From Asterionellopsis glacialis (lineage: Eukaryota > Bacillariophyta > Plagiogrammaphyceae > Rhaphoneidales > Asterionellopsidaceae): DNA of 24,684 nt. The position numbers were made by a program, and so were the translations under genes. The first letter of the stretch is position 1; the number at the start of each line of letters is the position of its first letter. The stretch lies in assembly GCA_014885115.2 (NCBI GenBank), contig WKLE02001056.1, forward strand, positions 1 through 24,684, in the 5' to 3' direction. Below the pieces are notes generated by a model. It was given only the letters and a program-made list of their open reading frames with translations, did not search any database and was not told the origin of the DNA. Positions 17,836 to 24,684 of this stretch are shown one piece after another.

Positions 17836-20640
17836 ATGGCGACCACCAGTCTTAATAATCACCTTTACGGAGGACAGTCGGTAGCACCTCTTTTACTCTC
17901 CAGTAATTTTTGTCGAAGTAGACGTTCCAAGAAATTTCATGTGACTGTCCATATCTTATCGACTGCAGTGTCCACACGGCATAGGAAAAAGACGAGAACG
18001 CAAAAGAAACGTTTCAGCAGCTATACGCATGATGATTCGCATGTGTTTGTATCACACGAATTGATGGTGGCATTATCACTTCAACAGGGTGATATTGCGT
18101 GGTTAAGTAATAGTAGCAGTGACGGCACTGACGACGATTCCACTGGTGATGTATATTGTCCTGTTGTTGCATGCTTGCGTCACGAAGAAGAAGATGAACA
18201 AGAAAAACAACAACAACAACAACAAGAGTGGAAAGAGAAGGAGGAAAGCGACGATAAGAACAGCCACTATAACGACGATTCCAACACAATTCAGGTATCT
18301 CCAACTATGGCTGCATCCATTGGGTGTTTTGATGATGGATGTAAGGTATGGTTGAGTACACAACAGCAACAACAAATGCAAGAACCACAAGAACAAATTC
18401 TCAGGGCAGATGTCATAGAAGTGAAGCAGATTGGTCATCCAGTACAGAAATTTCATTTCTTACGGCAACAAAAGAATGTGAATCCATTGAATCTTTTAAG
18501 TCGTCAGTCCAGTAGAAAGCTACTGTTGTCTCATTCGTCATTGATTTCTGCCATGAACGACGATCCTGACAATCACGACGAAGAACTTTTCTTTTTTGAA
18601 ATTGTAAGTATCAACCAAAGTTTGACCAAAAGAAATTATCAGAATGATGGAAATCGAAAACAACAGCGTTATGCGTACGAAACATCACATGCAACTCATT
18701 GGAAAATAGTGAAAGGATCATCATCATGTAGAGATACGTCCTTGGAACGGAGACTTCCGTGCTTATCACAGACAAGACGTTTCTATCAATCAACAAAGCA
18801 GCAACCTAAGCGCGATAGTGACCTTCAAACAATAACAACCTTACCATGCTGTCATCCTTCTGTAAATGATGCCGTCAAATCATTGTCATTTCCAACGCAT
18901 GTTGAAGCGTCGCAAAGAATCGTCCATGTCACTGGGACTGAGGAAAACCACGTTGGTAAATGTATTGAAACTGCAGCAGATCAGTTAGGTATGAGATATC
19001 TGGGAGTGAATGGTCTGGCTGCGTATGCCTATGCATCTGGTGAAGATGTATCATCAGGATCACTTATTGACCAATTGGCAGGATTAAAGGCAGCCATGAA
19101 GGATGCAGCATCTTGTGCTCCATGTGTTTTACATCTTGTTGATTTTCACCTTGAATTGAACCATTCCGATGAAGAACATCGACACCAACAGGAACAACGA
19201 TTTTGGACAACCATTGTAGAAGCATTGGACGTAAGTCCAGGATCATCTGTCATGATGCCATCAACCGCACTTTCAATAGAATGTTACACGCATAAGGTCT
19301 TGGTTGTTATTTCCACGGAACATTCTCTTTCTGTTGGTCCTCTCTTGGAAAATTTCGTTCATTCACCTTTGACTATAAACATACCCGATGAAGCTTATAC
19401 GAAACAACTTTGGCATGTCCTTGAGGAAGACATTCTTCGTGATTTCATTTTGGGGCGATCTGCTGAAGAGATTCTCCATATCAAGAATCTTTCGGAATTG
19501 AAATATAAAGAAATGATTCAAAATAATGATGCTGTCACCGACACTGCTTCCTCTATAATACAAAGCATTTGCCAAGAGGTTGACGGAAGAAAAACCAAAA
19601 TCACTGCCAATATACCAGATATACATTGGGAGGATGTGGGGGGACTGGAACATGTACGTCAAGAGATTATGGATGCAATAGAACTACCATTGAAGCATCG
19701 AAATCTCTTCCCTCATTCAGGACGATCAGGAATTCTCTTGTACGGACCTCCTGGAACTGGTAAAACTTTAATTGCAAAGGCGGTAGCAACTGAATGTAAT
19801 TTGCCATTCCTTTCGGTAAAGGGACCCGAACTACTAGGGAGTTATGTGGGAGAAAGTGAAGCAAACATTAGAGCTACATTTGCATCTGCGCGTGAAGCTG
19901 CTACAAACGTGGGTGGCGGCTTAGGAGGCGGGGGTGGAGCTGCAATCTTATTTTTCGATGAATTGGATTCCTTGGCACCTCGTCGCGGTGGAGTAGGAGA
20001 TGGAGGAGGTGTGATGGAACGTGTTGTGGCTACTTTGTGTGCCGAATTTGATGGCAAGAAGCAACAAACGCATGACGATACTACTTCTGATGGTAATGGT
20101 GCTGCCGAACCTATTGTTTTTGTTATTGGTGCAACCAATAGACCGGATTTGCTGGATCCGTCACTGCTTCGTCCTGGTCGGTTAGATCGGTTGGTATATT
20201 TGGGACAAGCCAACAAAAAAGAAAATCGGGCTCAAATATTGGCAGCATTAATGCGAAATTTCAAATTTGAGCATGATCAGGATGCAATGAGTGTAGCTTT
20301 ACAAGTTGTAGATCAACTACCGCAATCCATGACTGGTGCTGACTTTTCGGCTATTGCCAGTGGTGCTCTTCAACTCAGTCTTCATCGGTTATGTGATGAG
20401 GTCGAATTGGAAGTTAATCGGCGGCTAGAAGAAGGAACAGCCAAGCAGTCTCCCCTCCCTGGGGATGATATGCCCACTATAGATGTCGACTATGTACTTA
20501 ATGAATGGGACGATGACCAGCTTGTACCAATTGTGACTGCTACAGATTTATTAGAGGCTGGGAAAAAAGTAGTGCCAAGTGTTAGCGCCGAAGAATTAGC
20601 GGGATATGAGGCACTTCGAGTTCAATTTAGTACTTCATGA
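17836..20640 (+). CDS. PEX6: Peroxisomal AAA+ ATPase PEX6
   Basis: Single exon of 934 residues with ATG at 17836. PEX1 and PEX6 form a hexamer at the peroxisome membrane, which extracts ubiquitinated PEX5 to recycle it. The N-terminal half is divergent. It has a Q6 run and acidic/Gln insertions near residues 115-155, and PEX-N-like material around them. D1 is degenerate: [12 protein letters not shown] (365-376) keeps only Gly367 and GK374-375 of the P-loop, and the Walker B position reads VDFH (Asp436 then Phe). D2 is complete: [18 protein letters not shown] (637-644), FFDELD (706-711), a GVMERVV stretch, [20 protein letters not shown] (766-785) with fingers Arg779 and Arg782. The LYGPPGTGK...[18 protein letters not shown] and [12 protein letters not shown] patterns are those of PEX6 D2. 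PEX1 is less likely, given the D1 loss and D2 sequence. Confidence 0.88.
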   Translation: MATTSLNNHLYGGQSVAPLLLSSNFCRSRRSKKFHVTVHILSTAVSTRHRKKTRTQKKRFSSYTHDDSHVFVSHELMVALSLQQGDIAWLSNSSSDGTDDDSTGDVYCPVVACLRHEEEDEQEKQQQQQQEWKEKEESDDKNSHYNDDSNTIQVSPTMAASIGCFDDGCKVWLSTQQQQQMQEPQEQILRADVIEVKQIGHPVQKFHFLRQQKNVNPLNLLSRQSSRKLLLSHSSLISAMNDDPDNHDEELFFFEIVSINQSLTKRNYQNDGNRKQQRYAYETSHATHWKIVKGSSSCRDTSLERRLPCLSQTRRFYQSTKQQPKRDSDLQTITTLPCCHPSVNDAVKSLSFPTHVEASQRIVHVTGTEENHVGKCIETAADQLGMRYLGVNGLAAYAYASGEDVSSGSLIDQLAGLKAAMKDAASCAPCVLHLVDFHLELNHSDEEHRHQQEQRFWTTIVEALDVSPGSSVMMPSTALSIECYTHKVLVVISTEHSLSVGPLLENFVHSPLTINIPDEAYTKQLWHVLEEDILRDFILGRSAEEILHIKNLSELKYKEMIQNNDAVTDTASSIIQSICQEVDGRKTKITANIPDIHWEDVGGLEHVRQEIMDAIELPLKHRNLFPHSGRSGILLYGPPGTGKTLIAKAVATECNLPFLSVKGPELLGSYVGESEANIRATFASAREAATNVGGGLGGGGGAAILFFDELDSLAPRRGGVGDGGGVMERVVATLCAEFDGKKQQTHDDTTSDGNGAAEPIVFVIGATNRPDLLDPSLLRPGRLDRLVYLGQANKKENRAQILAALMRNFKFEHDQDAMSVALQVVDQLPQSMTGADFSAIASGALQLSLHRLCDEVELEVNRRLEEGTAKQSPLPGDDMPTIDVDYVLNEWDDDQLVPIVTATDLLEAGKKVVPSVSAEELAGYEALRVQFSTS
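18208..18225 (+). repeat. (CAA)6 microsatellite encoding polyglutamine in PEX6
   Basis: Six CAA codons in a row encode Q6 inside an acidic/Gln insert of the PEX6 N-terminal half. A looser CAA-rich stretch recurs at about 18361-18375. Pure CAA units are prone to slip, so length may vary between alleles. Confidence 0.9.
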
Positions 20641-20806
20641 CTCATAACAGCATAGTCTTAGATTACGTAATACATTAGAAGTTATTATTCTTTTTATGAA
20701 ATAATTTTGTAAGAATGCTACAGCATCGTGGTCCTAATATTTTATATCAATTACTCGTAAAATAAGGTGGAGATGCACTAAATGAGAAACCCGAGTGATG
20801 TTACGT

Positions 20807-20820
20807 AAAAAATGCAAAAA
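20807..20820 (-). terminator. RNA polymerase III terminator of tRNA-Leu
   Basis: On the transcribed (minus) strand, T5 at 20820-20816 starts one base after the tRNA 3' end, with a second T6 run at 20812-20807. This is the oligo-T signal expected for Pol III. Confidence 0.8.
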
Positions 20821-20821
20821 G

Positions 20822-20901
20822 TGACATCTGTGGGATTTGAACCCACGCCAATGAAGACAACGGCCTTAACGTTGCGCCTTAGACCGCTCGGCCAAGATGT
20901 C
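20822..20901 (-). tRNA. tRNA-Leu (anticodon AAG)
   Basis: An 80-nt cloverleaf on the minus strand. The acceptor stem GACATCT pairs with AGATGTC, and the discriminator base is A. The D-arm TGGCCGAGCGG doubles as the A box. The anticodon stem CAACG/CGTTG encloses the loop TTAAGGC, so the anticodon is AAG, read as IAG after editing, for CUU/CUC/CUA Leu codons. An extra arm of about 11 nt fits class II tRNA-Leu. The T arm GTGGG-TTCAAAT-CCCAC holds the B box GGTTCAAATCC. There is no intron. CCA is not encoded, as usual for eukaryotic nuclear genes. Confidence 0.95.
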
Positions 20902-20985
20902 ATGCAGGCTCGACTGAACTTGCCTGCAGTGTTAGTGTCATCGCAATTTATGATCACTGCAAACAAACGAAAAAATTGAATCTCA

Positions 20986-21029
20986 TCTGGTAGAACGGCA
21001 CAAGGCCTCTGGTAGAACGGCACAAGGCC
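20986..21029. repeat. Perfect tandem duplication of 22 bp
   Basis: A 22-base unit beginning TCTGGTAGAACGG and ending CACAAGGCC occurs twice head to tail (20986-21007, 21008-21029) with no mismatch. It lies between the tRNA-Leu gene and the PPAN start codon, about 190 bases before the latter. Confidence 0.95.
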
Positions 21030-21218
21030 AGACGGTCCAATTTTTGGAAAGCACAACCATCGAAAAAATTCTCGCTTTGTATTGATAATATTATTATTTG
21101 TTCTTTTGTCGTGTATCTCTTGTCGTTGTTCACACCAAGAACTCACCGAAGGTAACTTCTGACCCTGACGATAGCATCTGTGATTACAAACCTCTTTGTT
21201 TTTGATACATAACCAACG

Positions 21219-22639
21219 ATGCCGAGAAAAGGAAATCGTCGTAAGAAAACACGTACTCATGTTACAGAAAATGAAAATGTTAGAAGTGCACTTTCGTCAG
21301 CAGAAGATCTGAAAGTTCCTCGTTCTCTAGTGGTAAGTTGTTTTAGAAAGTAGAGTTGGGTTTGAATGGCCTATTTAAAGTATCTCTACCGTTTTGTGCC
21401 GATTTTGTGGATGACTATGTAATTATCGGTTCTGATATTGTTTTCTTCCTTGCTGTAAATCTTCTCTAAACAAAGATCCGTCGTGGTAAGGTAGAATCAG
21501 AGGTACAAGAATTAGTTGACGATCTTCGAAAGTTGATGCTTCCAAATACAGCATTGCACTTTAAGGAAGATGCGAAAAATCGGAAAATGACTTTGGGGCA
21601 TTATGCAAAGGAATTGGCATTACCCATGGGGATTACACACATATTGTCATTTTCTCAAAAGGGTGAACGACTTAATATGCGTTTGGCAAGGACGCCCGCT
21701 GGACCAACATTATCATTTCGTGCTCATCAATTCAGTTTATCTCGTCATGTCCGTTCGATTCAGCGTCGTCCATTCAGCTCGGAAGCTGCCTTCCATAATC
21801 CACCTGTGGTCGTTACGAATAATTTTGGAGATGCAACAGCCCCTCCTCATGTGAAATTAATGCGTATTACATTTCAAAATATGTTCCCCGCTATTAATGT
21901 TGCAACTGTCAAACTTGCAGATTGTCGACGTGTTGTATTATTCCATTTAATGACTAAAACGACTACAACAACTGATGATGAGGGGAACGAAATCGAAAAG
22001 GAAACACAAATGGTTGAAATGCGCCATTATGCCATCAAAGCATCTCCTGTGGGCGTAGATCGGAAGGTACGACGATTGATTCAAACTAAAATACCTAATT
22101 TGAATCGTTTAAATGATATTGCCGATTACATTACAGGAACAACAGCTACAGGAGAGGTTGCACCATCAGCGGCCACGGCATCTGGTAATGCAAGTGATTC
22201 CGAACCAGAAGATGAAACCTCACATGTGGTATTACCTCAAACCTATACTGGACGGGGAAATAAGAAAAATCAAAAGTCTGCATTGAAATTGGTAGAGTTA
22301 GGACCACGTTTGTGTTTGGAACTGGTCAAGGTGGAACGCGATTTAGGAGGTGGCGACGTCATGTACCATGCTCATGTAACGAAATCAACAGAGGAAGTTC
22401 GTGAACTCAAGGCCAAACGTGAAAAGGAAGCTTCTCTCAAAGTTCAACGAAGAGAAGAACAAGAGCGGAATGTTGAACGTAAACGCCGAGCCAAGGAGGA
22501 GAAGTTGGAACGCAAGAAACAACGACGAGCTGAAAGAGAACAAATTAATATGGAAGAACTACGTAGAGGTGAACAGGAGGAAAGTGGCACTGATGATGAC
22601 GGCCCTTCTAGTGACGAAGAACAAAGTGAAGATGAATGA
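21219..22639 (+). CDS. PPAN: Brix-domain ribosome biogenesis factor PPAN/SSF1
   Basis: Exons 21219-21332 and 21476-22639 join in phase 0 across a 143-bp intron (GTAAGT...AAAG), giving 425 residues. The start MPRKGNRRKKTRTH is the usual basic N-terminus of Peter Pan/Ssf1. The join restores PRSLVIRRGKV at the head of the Brix domain. Inside it are DLRKLMLPNTALHF, MGITHILSFSQKGERLNMRLAR and GPTLSFRAHQF. The domain ends with the sigma70-like motif LKLVELGPRLCLELVKVE. A Lys/Arg/Glu-rich coiled tail and an acidic Ser-rich end follow. Known: Ssf1/PPAN acts in the nucleolus with Rrp15 and Rrp14 during early 60S assembly and 27S pre-rRNA processing. Length fits the family. Identity is secure. Confidence 0.93.
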
Positions 22640-23443
22640 AGAGAAAGTTAGCTGTTTAGCTAGTCGCATAAGAGTAGCTTTAAAATACACAAAGTTACAT
22701 TATAAATCTAATAGTTCCTTTATCTGATTGTGAATGCATGAATGCTACTATTTTGTTCACCTTTCTCAATTTTTAAACTTCAACTAGTACGTGATCTAGA
22801 TGTATCATCCACAAGTGTACTTGTAGGTTATACTTTTGTGTAAAGTACAAGACTATATACTCATGGTAACAATTAGGTGCTAAATTTAAGAGATGACAGA
22901 AAGATACAGTATTCTCAAATGAATAATATCATTTATCAAACTCTCTCTCTCACAACTGCAAAGAGAGTATTTGCATTGGCTGTGTTTCTGTCCAGGAAAC
23001 GCTATTTTATTGGATTAGAACTATTTTGTCTGGAAGCAGGTAATTTCAACCTGATGTAACTCCCCAGAGGTCCAACCAAAATATCCACAACATAAAACTA
23101 TTTAATAGATCTAGGGATGCATTGAACTGTAGTACTTACATGTGAACATTTTTTAACTCCTTTCCTACATTAGAGGCAATGTGATGAGAGAGTAACATTG
23201 ACGAGAAACCATTAAAATGACGTATTCAAACCACTCAAAGTTGTTCAATATGGTTCTAGAATGTTCACAATATAAGGTAACCTAAAAGGTATGTGCAAGA
23301 CACATCTTTTACACTTTTCCAATGAGCCCTGAATGTATTTCTGCTCTGTTCAGGGGTCCTGCTACAAGCTTTTTGCTGTATAATAGTAGCAAAATCTCCC
23401 CAAAATGAATTACTTAAACCCCACAAATTTGATAAGGATCACA

Positions 23444-23666
23444 AATAACCATTCACACTGTATAATAAATAGATATGTGCAACATACATGTTTATATACT
23501 TTTTTGATAGTGTGTAGTTGGCATCTGCTGTTACAATCTCCTGTTTAGTAGGTATCAGATATAATTACCACTTCTTGTTATCACATTAATTTCCTGCAAA
23601 TTGCAGGGAGTTGATGAATAACCATTCACACTGTATAATAAATTGATAGATATGTGCAACAAACAT
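23444..23666. repeat. Imperfect direct repeat pair
   Basis: A unit of about 46-50 bases occurs at 23444-23489 and 23617-23666. Both start AATAACCATTCACACTGTAT and end near ATGTGCAACA-ACAT. They differ by a TGAT insertion and one substitution. Shorter echoes (GTATGTGCAA near 23290, CTGTATAATA near 23377) occur nearby. This may be a decayed mobile element or a local duplication. Confidence 0.75.
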
Positions 23667-23717
23667 AGAGGATGGAAAATGGGAACTTACCTTTCTCCTG
23701 TACAGGAAGTTCAGTAG

Positions 23718-24119
23718 GTGGCGTGTAAAAAAGGGACTCCCAAGTCAATTTTTGCACATGCGCAGTCTGTATGTACATGGAACTTGGCTTGTCCGGGACA
23801 TTCAATCTGTGTTAAACACCTCATATGGAGAACCAATTTGGCAGGGATCCCATTTGCCCACAGCAAAGAGGAGCAGAAAGGGGAAGACAGATGGAAGAAG
23901 GTACCTTGGAATTGTTTTGCCAACTTCTACCAGTGGGATTGTGATTTTTAATCATCAGTATTTAAAATACCTTTGTACTAAAAGAATTCAGCTAATGAAT
24001 TTGCAGAGTCTTTTGATGTAAATAATAATGAGCACCTACAGACAGAGGCTGCTGCTCTTGCTCATCAAGGAAATGAAACCAGGGCACACCTAGCACGGTG
24101 CAGAAAGTGGTATTTGTGA
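23718..24119 (+). pseudogene. Coding-like segment, decayed gene or unannotated exons
   Basis: One plus-strand frame reads as plausible protein from 23718 to 23948 (VCTWNLACPGHSICVKHL, then NLAGIPFAHSKEEQKGED). It meets stops at 23949 and 23979, then resumes in the same frame to 24119 (HLQTEAAALAHQGNETRAHL, then ARCRKWYL). Cys, His and Trp are frequent in the first part. A candidate intron, GTACC at 23901 to AAAG at 23984 (84 bp), would remove both stops and keep frame. A TTCAGTAG acceptor could precede 23718. No ATG start or family was recognised. It is either a decayed mobile-element gene or internal exons of an unrecognised gene. Confidence 0.3.
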
Positions 24120-24370
24120 CAAACAAGATGGGAACTGTATTGGTGTAAATCCAGCACCAGAAGGTGCCCGTAATGCTGACTCGAGTGGTTTTCTAATTTT
24201 TTTAGAATCCATGACAGATCTCAACTAGGGTAGTACGTATAATTTATTTTTGTTTTTTATTTGTTATTTTATTATAATGATTTCCGTGGAATTTTGTGAG
24301 TGATGATAGCATAGAATCACGGTCATTTCCCGGCGAAAAATGTTGTACAACAGTATTATAATATTCGTAC

Positions 24371-24424
24371 ACGAAAATATCGCATATTTTCGTACACCCT
24401 TTTTCGATTCCACGAAAATTTTCG
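24371..24424. repeat. CGAAAA/TTTTCG inverted repeats
   Basis: ACGAAAATAT (24371-24380) pairs perfectly with ATATTTTCGT (24384-24393) around a CGC loop. At 24413-24424 lies the perfect palindrome CGAAAATTTTCG, which shares the CGAAAA half-site. The cluster precedes a possible gene start to the right of the window and may be regulatory. Confidence 0.8.
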
Positions 24425-24684
24425 AGTCGTATATTAGACATGTACAGGTACCTGGTATTCTACGCAACAATATGGCTTATTGTCGTACAGGTATTTAAAT
24501 TATGTGCTCATGTATCCGTTCGGAAAAATGAATTTTTGCCATGTTCTGATGTACGAGACCGGAAAAGTGGCTGAACTAGGTACAGTGTCTTCCACGGTAA
24601 AGTTACAACAAAGCACTATCTTCTACTCTCTAGCGTAACTGCAGTGCAAATACAGCAAAAAGAAGAAAAGCAAACAATAACGAA

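Larger units (their letters stand above)
22640..24684. other. AT-rich right flank without a confirmed gene
   Basis: After the PPAN 3' UTR the DNA is AT-rich with many stops. It holds a diverged direct repeat (23444-23666), a coding-like segment (23718-24119) and inverted repeats rich in CGAAAA/TTTTCG (24371-24424). The last 60 bases are A-rich with AGAAGAAAAGCAAACAATAACG, like a 5' leader, so a plus-strand gene may begin just beyond the window. No RNA gene was seen. Confidence 0.5.

Noticed and set aside
20778..21260. 160-residue minus-strand frame over the tRNA gene
   Set aside because: It reads through the tRNA-Leu gene and the 22-bp duplication and overlaps the PPAN first exon, so it is not a protein gene.
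22401..22727. 108-residue frame overlapping the PPAN tail
   Set aside because: It is an alternative frame of the Lys/Glu-rich PPAN C-terminus.

Overview
This is nuclear eukaryotic DNA, most likely from a diatom or another alga with a secondary red plastid. Genes are compact, with 0-3 short spliceosomal introns of about 100-200 bp carrying GT...AG ends, often GTAAG at the donor. The strongest lineage clue is a Cdc48/p97 ATPase that starts with a signal peptide running into an AST-F motif, the kind of bipartite presequence used to enter complex plastids. The GC content is moderate and the spacers are AT-rich. No bacterial operon signals or CRISPR arrays were seen. The species cannot be named from the sequence alone.

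Layout, left to right. 1-2749 is AT-rich spacer with scattered coding-like fragments and a repeated CTCTCTAGAGAG palindrome. 2750-4687 (+) is a CaMK-type protein kinase with one intron. 5162-8115 (-) is the presequence-bearing Cdc48, with three exons. 8629-10386 (+) is a type II membrane protein resembling O-fucosyltransferases. 10727-11185 (+) is a small unknown protein. 11306-12025 (-) is an EMAPII/Arc1p-type tRNA-binding protein. 12517-15510 (+) is a two-domain AAA ATPase of AFG2B (SPATA5L1) type, with four exons. 15658-17127 (-) is a PNKP/aprataxin-like P-loop kinase behind a long disordered region. 17836-20640 (+) is peroxisomal PEX6. 20822-20901 (-) is tRNA-Leu(AAG). 21219-22639 (+) is the Brix protein PPAN/SSF1, with two exons. 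22640-24684 is AT-rich spacer with short repeats and a decayed or unannotated coding-like segment.

Functional themes. Three type II (two-ring) AAA+ ATPases from three different subfamilies lie within 15.5 kb: Cdc48, AFG2B-like and PEX6. By family, they are expected to act in protein import across the second-outermost plastid membrane (symbiont ERAD-like machinery), in late 60S ribosome maturation, and in recycling the peroxisomal import receptor. PPAN is also a 60S biogenesis factor. The EMAPII protein and the tRNA gene belong to translation. Four divergent spacers (8116-8628, 12026-12516, 17128-17835, 20902-21218) probably hold back-to-back promoters. The one in front of PEX6 contains a long interrupted inverted repeat.

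Gene models were built by eye from reading frames and splice sites. They need transcript data for confirmation.
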